Part shown: piece by piece, positions 8,016 to 17,612 of the stretch
How the letters are laid out: every line of letters begins with the position of its first letter
Numbering within the stretch: position 1 is the first letter of the stretch
NCBI GenBank assembly: GCA_016703325.1
Contig: JADJCH010000001.1
Location: 1 to 64,000, forward strand
From: Burkholderiales bacterium
Lineage (GTDB): Bacteria; Pseudomonadota; Gammaproteobacteria; Burkholderiales; Burkholderiaceae_C
DNA: 64,000 nucleotides
Reading direction: 5' to 3'
The notes under the pieces: model-generated
Told to the model about the DNA's origin: nothing
Database searches by the model: none
The model's input: the letters and a program-made list of their open reading frames with translations, nothing else
Position numbers and translations under genes: made by a program

Positions 8016-9557
8016 ATGAAGAACAAGTTCATGACCGCCGACGACGCGGTGCGGCTGATCCGCGACGGCGACACCGTCGCGCTGATGGGCGGGGGCGGCG
8101 GGCTGATGGAGGCCACGCACCTGTTCCAGGCGGTGGAGCGCCGCTTCCTGGCCGGCGAAGGGCCCCACGGCCTGACGGTGGTGCACGCCCTGGGCATTGG
8201 CGACAAGGCCACCCGCGGCATGAACTGCTTCGCCTACGCCGGGCTGGTCAAGCGCGTCATCGGCGGGCACTGGGTCTGGTCGCCGCGCATGCAGCAGCTG
8301 GCGCAGACCAACCAGATCGAGGCCTACATCCTGCCCGGCGGCGTCTCGTCGCAGCTGTTTCGCGAGATCGGCGGCGGCCGCCCGGGGCTGATCACCCACG
8401 TCGGCCTCGGCACCGTCTGCGACCCGCGCCACGGCGGCGGGCGCATGAACGAGGCGGCGCAGGATGACTTGGCCGAGGTCGTCCACATCGACGGCCGCGA
8501 GTACCTGCGCTACAAGCCCTACCGCGTCGACGTCGCGCTGGTGCGCGCCTCCGCGGCCGACGAGGACGGCAACATCAGCTTCGAGCACGAGGCCGCCAAC
8601 CTCGACGCCGCCCACATCGCCCTGGCCGCGCGCTCCAGCGGCGGCAAGGTCATCGTGCAGGTCAAGGAAAAGCTGCCGCGCGGCAGCCTCAAGGCCCGCG
8701 AGGTGCGCATCCCCGCCGCCTGGGTGGACGCGGTGGTGGTCGACGCCGGCCAGCGCAGCAGCTACGACATCCCCTTCGACGCCACGCTCAGCGGCGAGCT
8801 CACCGGCGAGGCCCGCTTCGCCCCGCTGCCCGCCGAGGCCCGCGAGTTCGACGAGCGCCAGGCCGTGGCCCGCCGCGCCGCCTGCGAGCTCTTCGAGGGC
8901 GCGGTGGTCAACTACGGCGTGGGCATCCCCGACGCGGTGGCCAAGCTGGTGGTGGCCCGCGGCGAGCTGGACCGCATCTACCAGACCATCGAACACGGCA
9001 CCTATGGCGGCAGCCTGCTCGACGGCGTGCTCTTCGGCTACGCCCGCAACGCCAGCGCGATGCTGGACGCGCCCACGCAGTTCGACTTCTACGGCGGCGG
9101 CGGCCTGGACCTGGCTTTTCTCGGCTTCGGCGAGATGGACGAACTCGGCAACGTCAACGTCTCCCGCCTCGGCGGCCTGGCCGTCGGCCCCGGCGGCTTC
9201 ATCGACATCGCCCAGAACGCCCGCAAGGTGATCTTCTGCGGCAGCTTCGCTACGAAAGGCGTCAAGCTCGCCACCGGCGACGGCCAGATGCGCGTGCTGC
9301 AGCAGGGCCAGGTGCACAAGCTGGTCAAGCGCGTCGACCAGATCACCTTCAGCGGCCCCCAGTCCCTGCAGCGCGGCCAGACCGCGCTGTACCTGACCGA
9401 GCGCGCGAGCTTTCGCCTCACGCCCGAGGGCCTGGAACTCTTCGAAATCGCCCCCGGCATCGACTTGCAGCGGGATGTGCTGGATCAGATGGACTTTGCC
9501 GCGTATTGCCGCCGATCTGAAGGTGATGCCGGCGGGGCATTTCCGGGTGGGGGATGA
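8016..9557 (+). CDS. Acyl CoA:acetate/propionate CoA-transferase
   Basis: 513 residues covering both halves of a family I CoA-transferase in one chain. The first half has GDTVALMGGGGGLMEATHLF and LPGGVSSQLFREIGGGRPG; the second half has VVNYGVGIPDAVAKL and TIEHGTYGGSLLDG near residue 325, whose Glu is the expected residue forming the glutamyl-CoA intermediate. Length and layout resemble propionate CoA-transferase (Pct) and YdiF-type enzymes. It probably activates the acid handled by the acyl-CoA dehydrogenase encoded 21 bp upstream. The C-terminus ends in a Gly-rich tail of doubtful importance. Confidence 0.88.
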   Translation: MKNKFMTADDAVRLIRDGDTVALMGGGGGLMEATHLFQAVERRFLAGEGPHGLTVVHALGIGDKATRGMNCFAYAGLVKRVIGGHWVWSPRMQQLAQTNQIEAYILPGGVSSQLFREIGGGRPGLITHVGLGTVCDPRHGGGRMNEAAQDDLAEVVHIDGREYLRYKPYRVDVALVRASAADEDGNISFEHEAANLDAAHIALAARSSGGKVIVQVKEKLPRGSLKAREVRIPAAWVDAVVVDAGQRSSYDIPFDATLSGELTGEARFAPLPAEAREFDERQAVARRAACELFEGAVVNYGVGIPDAVAKLVVARGELDRIYQTIEHGTYGGSLLDGVLFGYARNASAMLDAPTQFDFYGGGGLDLAFLGFGEMDELGNVNVSRLGGLAVGPGGFIDIAQNARKVIFCGSFATKGVKLATGDGQMRVLQQGQVHKLVKRVDQITFSGPQSLQRGQTALYLTERASFRLTPEGLELFEIAPGIDLQRDVLDQMDFAAYCRRSEGDAGGAFPGGG

Positions 9558-9678
9558 GGGGGTGGGGGCGTTGGGGGGGCGGTGAGGGATGCGGCTGGCG
9601 GGGCGATGGGAACGGCCACAGCGAATGCCTCGGTGCGCCCAGTGGTGCACTGGTTCAGTGAAGTCTTTGTCCCTTTGC

Positions 9679-10665
9679 TCAGCGCTGCTCTTCGTCGAGA
9701 GAACCATATGTCGGCTTGACGTTCCGGCAACGTTGTTCAAGCTGGTGGAGGATCCGTACGATCTGATCCGACTCCAGTCGCTGCGTGTCACGTGACTGCA
9801 GCAGGCTTTTCAGTTGCGTGTTGTTGAAGACTCGTACCGGTCCGCGACCTTTCAGTTCGATGAACCAACCCGGCAACGCCAGTACGGGCGTTGCTCGAAC
9901 GACATCCCCTGTTGCATTGGAAAGCCATTGACTCAACCAGCGCGCCTGTCGCTCCGCCTGAAACAGAGGCTTGTCGCTGGACCAGTCCGGGAACTGCAGC
10001 CGTTGCCCGTCAAACACCACGGTGGCTCTTGCGGTGCCGCCGTCAAGGTTGTTCGGCTTGCGATAGCCCTTGGTCTCGACTGCAAAGACGCCTTGCGGTG
10101 ACACGACCACATGGTCAACGTTGAACTTCTCGCCCGGCACATCGTGGAATACGTAAGCTCCCTGCCGCATCAGCGCATCCAGGTCCTGTCCAGCAGCGGC
10201 TTCCGCATCGAAGCCCAGCCGCCATTGGTCGAGCTGTCTGCTGAGGGCAAGGATCTTGCGGGTCTGAAGGATTGAGTACCCCACCACGCCCGCCACGGCC
10301 AACGCCATCATTGTCGACGGCACTGGTCTGCCGGTGAACTGAAAAGTGGTGATCAGCACGGCTGTCACGATGCTCGGTAGCGACACCAGCATGGAGGCTT
10401 CCCAGGCCAGATCGTATCGACCCTGTTCGATCTGGTCCCGCAGCGTCTGTCCGGGAAAACGCATCAGGTCCCGCACCAGGGGCGAAAGCCGCTCCAGCCG
10501 GGCGCGACGCCGCTGCCGCAACAGCAACCAACCCGCAACGCAAAGGGGACCAAGCAGCAGAAGCAGCAGCGGTATGACTGCAGCCAGTTGTCGAGTCAGG
10601 GTGGTTGGCGTTTCCATTGGCGGTCCGGGCGCGTTGAGAACAATCTCCGTCTTGGGGTGCGGCAC
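9679..10665 (-). CDS. Membrane-anchored NERD-domain protein
   Basis: 328 residues from a GTG start at 10665; ATG 10617 is an alternative. Hydrophobic segments lie near residues 26-48, 92-108 and 115-132. The second half carries the NERD (nuclease-related) domain: EKFNVDHVVVSPQGVFAVET followed by KGY, i.e. the N-x-D-H and E-x-K residues of the Holliday-junction-resolvase-like fold, near residues 180-198. Family members are thought to process DNA; direct evidence is scarce. The gene starts 9 bp after the NYN-domain gene stops, so the two probably form an operon. Confidence 0.85.
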   Translation of the reverse strand: MPHPKTEIVLNAPGPPMETPTTLTRQLAAVIPLLLLLLGPLCVAGWLLLRQRRRARLERLSPLVRDLMRFPGQTLRDQIEQGRYDLAWEASMLVSLPSIVTAVLITTFQFTGRPVPSTMMALAVAGVVGYSILQTRKILALSRQLDQWRLGFDAEAAAGQDLDALMRQGAYVFHDVPGEKFNVDHVVVSPQGVFAVETKGYRKPNNLDGGTARATVVFDGQRLQFPDWSSDKPLFQAERQARWLSQWLSNATGDVVRATPVLALPGWFIELKGRGPVRVFNNTQLKSLLQSRDTQRLESDQIVRILHQLEQRCRNVKPTYGSLDEEQR

Positions 10666-10674
10666 CCTAAAAGA

Positions 10675-11445
10675 TCAATCCTCTGCGTCAGTTCTTGGCT
10701 TGAGCCGCGCGGTCCAATGACCGCCGGGCTCCTGATGAACACTGAGCAGGTCGTAGGTGCGCAACATGTCCAGCAGCCCACTGTGACCGTAGCTCTTCGG
10801 ACTGAATGCCGGATCGGTGCGTTTGAGGTACTGGCCCAACTGCCCCAAGTGGACCTTGCCGTCTGAAGTGTCGCCCGCCAACAATTCCACTGCTTCGATC
10901 ACAGACCTGGGACGGCGCTTGGGCAAAGGCTTCGCGGTTTCCGGCTTCTCTGTTGCCGGATCCGTCGGAAGGAAAGTCGATGGTCCGCCGCCGCTGGCCT
11001 CCGGCGCGGGCCGTACCCACTCAAAGAACTGGTCACTGGCATTGCGCAGCGCAGCCGGTGACTTGGCCTCGCCCACGATGACAACCTGTGCGCCACGCTC
11101 ACGCAGCTTCCGGCTTAGATAAGCGAAGTCCGAATCACTCGTCACCAGGCAGAACGTGTCCGCCCTTCGGTCGAACATCGCCTCCAACGCGTCTAGAGCC
11201 AGTGCGATGTCCGAAGTGTTTTTGCCCGCGGCATACTGAAACTGCAGGCATGGCGTGAACGCCAGACGCACCAGCGCTTCTTGCCATTTGTTCGCAAGGG
11301 TGCTGTGGTTTCCGTAGCCCCGTCGGAGCACGACTCTCCCGAACTGGGCGACCACACGCAACGCGTGTTCCAGGACCTCAGGAGCGGTGTTGTCGCAGTC
11401 GACCAGAACGGCGACTCGGGAGTCGGTAGGAGGGCTGTGAGACAT
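10675..11445 (-). CDS. NYN-domain ribonuclease with C-terminal OST-HTH/LOTUS domain
   Basis: 256 residues from ATG 11445; the frame continues 25 codons further upstream with unlikely composition. The NYN/PIN-like fold is seen in RVAVLVDCDNTAPEVLEHAL, AGKNTSDIALALDALEAM and FCLVTSDSDFAYLSRKLRE, giving the expected acidic metal-binding residues. The last 80 residues (RSVIEAVELLAG, LGQYLKRTDPAFSPKSYG, LLDMLRTYDLLSVH) match an OST-HTH/LOTUS module, an RNA-binding winged helix. Homologous bacterial NYN-LOTUS proteins are inferred RNA-cleaving enzymes. Partner of the NERD gene 9 bp downstream. Confidence 0.85.
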   Translation of the reverse strand: MSHSPPTDSRVAVLVDCDNTAPEVLEHALRVVAQFGRVVLRRGYGNHSTLANKWQEALVRLAFTPCLQFQYAAGKNTSDIALALDALEAMFDRRADTFCLVTSDSDFAYLSRKLRERGAQVVIVGEAKSPAALRNASDQFFEWVRPAPEASGGGPSTFLPTDPATEKPETAKPLPKRRPRSVIEAVELLAGDTSDGKVHLGQLGQYLKRTDPAFSPKSYGHSGLLDMLRTYDLLSVHQEPGGHWTARLKPRTDAED

Positions 11446-11879
11446 GCGATCCCTGATGAACGTTCTCGCGCCAATTGCGCGCTCATGCGATTCTGCCGAC
11501 AGGATCTCCAACTGCTTCAAGCAGTCGGTGCTTCGCTGTCATCAAGGCCCGAAGTTCAGATTGGATACGTTGTGCTGTGATGGCCGTTCGGCAAGTCTCA
11601 CAGCGCACACCTGCGCGGACGCAGCGCCAGCGCGATCGCGTTGTTCGCACTGGAGTGGCTGATGAACAGGCGAGACATGCGCCACATTCTGGCGCGCCTG
11701 CCGGCTGGCTTGAAATGCGAGATCACCCCCCGAAGGTGGGAGTGTGGGCTCGGCGCCAAAGAAACGGCGCTCGGTGGGTTTCGTCCAGATCGCAGCTGCG
11801 CACCAGGTTGCGCCGATCCCGTTCAGCAGCGCCCAGCGGTTCACACGTAGACTGTGCGCACCCAACCTGTGGAGTTGCG
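11446..11879. other. Intergenic stretch without a recognisable gene
   Basis: 434 bp between the divergent NYN and VapB-like genes. Frames on both strands are short and have shadow-type composition; no hairpin terminator or clear operator was seen. It should contain promoters for both flanking operons. Confidence 0.5.
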
Positions 11880-12110
11880 ATGAACATCACCTTGTCGGTC
11901 GACGACCGCGTCGTCGAGTTGGCGCGTCGCTCGGCTCAGTCGATGGGCAAGAGCCTGAACCAGGCTGTGCGGGACTATCTGGAGCAACTGGCCGGCCGGC
12001 AGCAGTTGGCCGCCGAGCTGGAGCAGTTCGAGCAGTCCGCGCTGAACACGCCGGGCCGGCTGGGCGGCTGGCGTTTTGACCGCGACGAGGCCAACGAGCG
12101 TGGCGCGTAG
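11880..12110 (+). CDS. Ribbon-helix-helix antitoxin of a VapBC-type pair
   Basis: 76 residues starting MNITLSVDDRVVELARRSAQ. The N-terminal strand plus two helices (MGKSLNQAVRDYLEQL) form a ribbon-helix-helix DNA-binding motif; the C-terminal part (LNTPGRLGGWRFDRDEANER) is the flexible toxin-neutralising tail. Its stop overlaps the GTG start of the PIN-domain toxin gene by 11 bp, the translational coupling typical of toxin-antitoxin operons. Such antitoxins usually repress their own promoter, which would lie in the stretch before 11880. Confidence 0.85.
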   Translation: MNITLSVDDRVVELARRSAQSMGKSLNQAVRDYLEQLAGRQQLAAELEQFEQSALNTPGRLGGWRFDRDEANERGA

Positions 12111-12510
12111 CTTCATCGATACCAACGTGCTGGTCTACGCCGACACCGGCGACGACCCCGTGCGCCAGCGCCGGGCACTCGATGTCCTGCTGGAACAGCG
12201 GGAGGCCGGCACGGGCGTGATCTCGACCCAGGTGCTGCAGGAATCCGTCAACGTTGCGCTGTGCAAGCTGCGACTGCCGTCCGCGCTGATCCGCGAGCGC
12301 CTCGCTTTCTACAGCCGCTTCGAGGTGGTGCCGACCAGCCCGGCGCTGATCGAAGGCGCGCTGGACCTGCACGTGGCGCGGGGCGTGGCCTTCTACGATG
12401 CCCTGATCGCTCAGGCCGCCGTGGTCAGCGGCTGCGAAGTGCTGTTGAGCGAGGACTTCCAGTCCGGCGCCCGATTGGGCAGCGTCACGGTGCGCAATCC
12501 CTTCGAGTGA
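12100..12510 (+). CDS. PIN-domain toxin, VapC family
   Basis: 136 residues from GTG 12100. PIN acidic residues are in place: FIDTNVLVYAD near the N-terminus, TQVLQESVNV in the middle, AFYDALIAQAA and VLLSEDFQSG towards the C-terminus. VapC toxins are Mg-dependent endoribonucleases that cut tRNA or rRNA and arrest growth when the antitoxin is degraded. It overlaps the antitoxin gene by 11 bp. A degenerate second PIN gene lies 10 bp downstream on the other strand. Confidence 0.88.
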   Translation: MARSFIDTNVLVYADTGDDPVRQRRALDVLLEQREAGTGVISTQVLQESVNVALCKLRLPSALIRERLAFYSRFEVVPTSPALIEGALDLHVARGVAFYDALIAQAAVVSGCEVLLSEDFQSGARLGSVTVRNPFE

Positions 12511-12520
12511 GGAAGCGCAG

Positions 12521-12845
12521 TCACTGCGGCCGCAGCAGCGGGATCACCTTGCGGCCGTGGCGGCGGTCAATGTGAAAGTCGCTGTTGAGCGTGAACACCC
12601 GGCTGGTTTCGTACAGCTCGCTCATGCGCACCACGCCGCGGCTGACCAAGGCCAGCGCCTTGGCCGGGTCGTGGCCGCCGCGGGCGAGGAGGAAGCAGGT
12701 TTCGGCGACCACCTGCTTCGCAGGTGAGCCGCGGCCCGGTGATCAGGCCGAACTGCTCGCGGGCCCAGGCGTGGTGGCGGTCGTCCCGGCAGTGCAGGGC
12801 TACTCAGGGCCCGGTGTCGAGCAGAACGACGGGCGTGCCGCTCAC
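12521..12845 (-). pseudogene. Broken PIN-domain (VapC-like) toxin gene
   Basis: Three frames together rebuild a PIN toxin. GTG 12845 opens SGTPVVLLDTGP, which runs into TGA; the next frame reads VALHCRDDRHHAWAREQFGL then ITGPRLTCEA; the last frame (12712 to 12521) reads VVAETCFLLARGGHDPAKAL and ends SDFHIDRRHGRKVIPLLRPQ. Thus there is an indel after DTGP and a one-base insertion after CEA. The start GTG overlaps the stop of the antitoxin remnant in a GTGA junction, so this was a normal VapBC pair. Sequencing error cannot be excluded, but the damaged antitoxin next door argues for real decay. Confidence 0.75.
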
Positions 12846-13066
12846 GGCCGACCGAAGTCGTCGAGGTGGCGTGGATTGGAGGCCAGGTCGTCAGGCCCAC
12901 CGCCGAAGCAGCCGACCAGATCGCCGGCCAGCTCCAGCGCACTGGGCGGGCCCGCGTTGCGCTGCGCACCGGCCGCCAGGTAGGCCGCCACCGCCCGACG
13001 CACCAGTTCCGACTTCGTCACCTGGTCCCGGGCACTGGCCTGCGCCAGGTCGCTGCCCGGCCAGGA
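12842..13066 (-). pseudogene. Truncated antitoxin gene of the broken VapBC pair
   Basis: The readable frame gives SDLAQASARDQVTKSELVRR then AVAAYLAAG, a ribbon-helix-helix type segment, and a tail GGPDDLASNPRHLDDFGRP ending in a TGA that overlaps the toxin GTG. Going upstream, the frame meets the stop codon of argD at once, so the antitoxin has lost its start and first strand. GTG 13021 could restart translation but would omit most of the DNA-binding part. This looks like a deletion that fused the argD 3' end to the middle of the antitoxin. Confidence 0.65.
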
Positions 13067-14374
<1,308 letters not shown>

Positions 14375-14423
14375 GGGACAGGTCCTTTCGAGATGAACAA
14401 GGGTTTGAGGGGGCGGAAAAACA

Positions 14424-14453
14424 AAAAGGCCACGGGGGGAACCGTGGCCTTTT
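14424..14453 (-). terminator. Intrinsic terminator in the argD leader
   Basis: A perfect 12-bp stem (AAAAGGCCACGG / CCGTGGCCTTTT) with a 6-base loop; on the minus strand it is followed by TTTTTGTTTTT. It lies 50 bp before the argD start and after the promoter at 14624-14650, so transcripts must read through it to reach argD. That placement suggests attenuation. Confidence 0.7.
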
Positions 14454-14616
14454 CGGGGGAGATCGGGACTGGGGGGTCTTATGTCCTCATCGCGCTGTGC
14501 GGATCTCTCACTCCGGTGGCCCACGGTGCTGCGGCACGGGCTCGGGAAGCTCGTGCGGCGGCGGCGTGCGGCGGCGGCGCTGGCGGCGGAGTTGAGGGCG
14601 CGGAAGGCGGCGGACA

Positions 14617-14655
14617 TGCCGACAGTATAGGGGAGTACAGGGGCCGTCAGCGGGT
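14617..14655 (-). promoter_or_regulatory. Predicted argD promoter with leader start codon
   Basis: On the minus strand TATACT (14629-14624) is a very good -10 box; a weak -35 (CTGACG) lies 15 bp upstream. The ATG at 14617 falls 6 bases after the -10, near the expected +1, so a leaderless leader peptide is possible. Its frame contains four consecutive CGC (Arg) codons and stays in frame with argD 81 codons later. Confidence 0.45.
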
Positions 14656-14710
14656 GTTGTCGATCGCAGCGAATGCGTCGATAGTCCGGCTCCTCAACGG
14701 AGCCCCCGGC

Positions 14711-15862
14711 ATGCGCGACCTCTTCCTGCTTGACCCAGACCTCGTCTTCCTCAACCACGGCTCCTTCGGCGCCTGCCCGCGCGAGGTCTGGGAGGCGCAG
14801 CAGCGCTGGCAGCTGGAGATGGAGCGCAATCCGGTGCTCTTCCTGGGTCGCCGCTCGGCCGAGCTGCTGGCGCAGGCCCGCGCGGCGCTGGGCCGAACCC
14901 TCGGTGCGCGCGGCGACGACCTGGTCTTCGTCCCCAATGCCACCACCGGCGTCAACATCGTGGCCCGTTCCTGGCCACTGCAGCCGGGCGACGAGGTGCT
15001 GACCACCGACCTGGAATACGGCGCCTGCGACGCCACCTGGCAGCGCCTGTGCGAACAGGCCGGCGCGCTGTACCGCAAGGTCCAGATTCCGCTGCCCTAT
15101 GAGCGCGAGCGGGTGGCCGAGCGCCTGATGGCTGCCGTCACGCCGCGCACCCGGCTGATCTACCTCAGCCACCTCACCAGCACCACCGCGCTGATCCTGC
15201 CGGTGGCCGAGGTCTGCGCCGCCGCCCGGGCGCGTGGCATCGCCACGCTGGTGGACGGCGCGCACGCGCCGGGGCAGATCGAGCTGGACCTGGACGCCAT
15301 CGGCGCGGACTTCTACGTCGGCAACTGCCACAAGTGGCTCTGCGCACCCAAGGGTGCGGGCTTCCTGCACGCCCGGGCGGAGCGCCAGCCGATGCTGCAC
15401 GCGCCGATCACCAGCTGGGGCTATGCCGAGGGCACCGGTGGGCACTCGGGCTTCGATGCCTACCTGGGCCGCAGCCTGTTCGAGCGCCGCATGCAGTGGC
15501 AGGGCACGCGCGACCTCGCCGCCTGGCTGGCGGTGCCGGCGGCGATCGACTTCCAGGCCCGCCACGACTGGCCGGCGGTGCGCACGCGCTGCCACGCCCT
15601 GGCCCGCGAGGCGCTGGCCGCGCTGACCGAGCGCTTCGGCCTGGCGCCCATCGCCCGCGACGACGACTGGGCACAGATGGTGGCCATCCCCGTGCCACCG
15701 CAGGACCCGCAGGCGCTGCGCCAGCGCCTCTACGACGACAGCGGCATCGAGGTGCCGGTGACCTCACATCGCGGCCAGGTGTTCGTGCGGGTGTCGGTGC
15801 AGGGGTACACCTCATCAGCGGAGGTCCAGCGGCTGCTGAACGCCCCCGCGCTGGCGGGCTGA
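14711..15862 (+). CDS. Class V aminotransferase-fold PLP enzyme
   Basis: 383 residues from ATG 14711, which starts directly at MRDLFLLDPDLVFLNHGSFG. Other motifs: LVFVPNATTGVNIVARSW, LVDGAHAPGQIELDLDAIGA and YVGNCHKWLCAPKGAGFLHA, where the Lys of CHKW is the PLP-binding residue. The pattern resembles isopenicillin N epimerase-like and cysteine desulfurase-like proteins; no Cys loop for desulfuration is evident, so an epimerase- or lyase-like role is more likely. Divergent from argD with a 336-bp gap that contains the argD leader. Confidence 0.88.
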   Translation: MRDLFLLDPDLVFLNHGSFGACPREVWEAQQRWQLEMERNPVLFLGRRSAELLAQARAALGRTLGARGDDLVFVPNATTGVNIVARSWPLQPGDEVLTTDLEYGACDATWQRLCEQAGALYRKVQIPLPYERERVAERLMAAVTPRTRLIYLSHLTSTTALILPVAEVCAAARARGIATLVDGAHAPGQIELDLDAIGADFYVGNCHKWLCAPKGAGFLHARAERQPMLHAPITSWGYAEGTGGHSGFDAYLGRSLFERRMQWQGTRDLAAWLAVPAAIDFQARHDWPAVRTRCHALAREALAALTERFGLAPIARDDDWAQMVAIPVPPQDPQALRQRLYDDSGIEVPVTSHRGQVFVRVSVQGYTSSAEVQRLLNAPALAG

Positions 15863-15886
15863 GGCGCGGGTCGGCCCGATCCTGGG

Positions 15887-16849
15887 TCAGTCTTCCTTCA
15901 GCCCCAGCTTGTCCAGCAGCCCGTTCAGTTCGTCGAGCGACCCGAAGGCGATCGATACCTCGCCGGCCACATCGTTGCGGTTGCTGGTGCTGGTGCTGGC
16001 GCTGTTGCCGTTGCCGCCGCGACTGCGGCTGCGCTTCTTCACGCGGATCTCGACCGCAGCGGTGAGCAGGTCGGCCAGCTGCTCTTCGATGCGGGCCAGG
16101 TCGCGCGGCTTTTCACCCTTCACCCGCAGCAGTGGGGCCTGCCGGCCGGTTTCGCCCCGGCTGACCAGCTTTTCTGCGTCGCGCACCGACAGCTTGCGCG
16201 CCGCGATCTGATGGGCGCAGGTGATCTGGTGGGCCTTGTCCAGCGTGACCAGGGCACGGGCATGGCCCATGTCGAGGTCGCCGGCCATCAGCATCTGCTG
16301 CACCGGTTCGGCCAGCGAGATCAGGCGCAGCAGGTTGGTGGTGGCGCTGCGGCTGCGGCCGATGGCCTGGGCGGCTTCCTCGTGGGTCAGGCCGAACTCG
16401 CTGATCAGCCGCTGCACACCCTGCGCCTCTTCCAACGGGTTGAGGTCCTCGCGCTGGATGTTTTCGATCAGCGCCATCGCGGCGGCAGCCTGGTCAGGCA
16501 CGTCGCGCACCAGCACCGGCACCTCGTCCAGCCCGGCGATGCGGGCCGCACGGGTGCGGCGTTCGCCGGCGATGATCTCGTACATCGGCAGGCCGTCGCG
16601 GGCGGCCACCGGGCGCACCAGCACCGGCTGCATCACGCCCTGGCTCTTGATGCTTTCGGCCAGCTCGAACAGCGACCCTTCGTCCATGCGGGTGCGCGGC
16701 TGGTAGCGGCCGGGCTGCAGCTGGGCGAGTTTGACGGCGCCGGGTTGCACCCGTTCACCCTCCGCAGGGGCGCTGGTGGACGCCTGGGGCCCGAGCAGGG
16801 CTTCCAGGCCGCGGCCGAGACCTTTGGGCTTTTTGGTGGCGGTGACCAT
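15887..16849 (-). CDS. parB: Chromosome-partitioning protein ParB
   Basis: 320 residues. The order is typical: KKPKGLGRGLEALLG at the N-terminus (the ParA-contacting end in other ParBs), RYQPRTRMDEGSLFELAESI, the CTP-binding box IIAGERRTRAARIAGLDEVP, the helix-turn-helix LTHEEAAQAIGRSRSATTNL, and a C-terminal dimerisation segment after a Ser/Thr/Asn/Arg-rich linker. ParB loads on parS and spreads as a CTP-driven clamp to segregate the origin region. Unusually, no parA is found in the window; upstream is the hydrolase gene and then divergent argC. No clear parS site (TGTTTCACGTGAAACA-like) was seen. Confidence 0.93.
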   Translation of the reverse strand: MVTATKKPKGLGRGLEALLGPQASTSAPAEGERVQPGAVKLAQLQPGRYQPRTRMDEGSLFELAESIKSQGVMQPVLVRPVAARDGLPMYEIIAGERRTRAARIAGLDEVPVLVRDVPDQAAAAMALIENIQREDLNPLEEAQGVQRLISEFGLTHEEAAQAIGRSRSATTNLLRLISLAEPVQQMLMAGDLDMGHARALVTLDKAHQITCAHQIAARKLSVRDAEKLVSRGETGRQAPLLRVKGEKPRDLARIEEQLADLLTAAVEIRVKKRSRSRGGNGNSASTSTSNRNDVAGEVSIAFGSLDELNGLLDKLGLKED

Positions 16850-16894
16850 GGGGTGATTGTCGGCGATCCGGCGGGCCCGGCCCGCAGAGGTCGA

Positions 16895-17560
16895 TCAGCG
16901 CGATCCGGTCGCACCGGTGATGCCGCGCAGCAGCAACCATTCGGCCAGCCAGAGCCGGCCCTGCGGCCAGTCGCCCAGACCGCTGGCGGCATTGACATGC
17001 CCGGTCGGGCCGATCTCACGCACTTCGCATCCCCAGTCCCGGCACAACGTGCGGGCGCGCTCGAGCGGGGCAAAAGGGTCGTCCGTGGACAACACGGCCA
17101 GGGCCGGAAAGGGCAGCGGCTGCCGCGGCATCGGCCGCCAGTTGTGCAGTTGGGGCGGTGTGTCGTCGCCTTCGGTGTCCGGCGGCGCGACCAGCCAGGC
17201 TGCGGCCACACGCTGCGTCCAGCGGCTGTGCGCGGCCCAGGCGGCCACCAGCTGGCAGCCCAGGCTGTGCGCCACCAGCACCGTCGGGATCGCTGCTGCG
17301 TCCGGCTGACCGGCTCCGACGGCCTCGTCCAGCCGCGCCATCCAGTCGCCGCGGCGGGGCCACTGCCAGTCCGACTGCTCCAGCTTGCTGTGGCCGGGAA
17401 GTTGCCACCATCGGGCCTGCCAATGGTCAGGCCCGGAATCCAGCCAGCCCGGCAGGTGCAGCAGTCGGCCGCCCTGCGCCATCCAGCGCCGGAGGGCCTG
17501 CTCTGCTGCAGAGGTGTCGAGGGTGGCGGGGACGTGCGGGCGGGGTGGGGTCATGCGCAT
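16895..17560 (-). CDS. RBBP9/YdeN-type serine hydrolase
   Basis: 221 residues from ATG 17560. Small alpha/beta hydrolase of the RBBP9 type: LLHLPGWLDSGPDHWQARWW at the front, nucleophile motif VLVAHSLGCQLVAAWA, the acid in LAVLSTDDPFAPLERA and the His in REIGPTGHVNAASGLGDW. The GHVNAxSG ending is characteristic of this subfamily. Substrate unknown. It precedes parB by 45 bp in the same direction, so the two are probably co-transcribed, and it is divergent from argC. Confidence 0.88.
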   Translation of the reverse strand: MRMTPPRPHVPATLDTSAAEQALRRWMAQGGRLLHLPGWLDSGPDHWQARWWQLPGHSKLEQSDWQWPRRGDWMARLDEAVGAGQPDAAAIPTVLVAHSLGCQLVAAWAAHSRWTQRVAAAWLVAPPDTEGDDTPPQLHNWRPMPRQPLPFPALAVLSTDDPFAPLERARTLCRDWGCEVREIGPTGHVNAASGLGDWPQGRLWLAEWLLLRGITGATGSR

Positions 17561-17612
17561 GGCGTATTCTTGCGCTCCTTCATCCCGTCCCAGTCTGAGG
17601 AACGAAGTGGTT

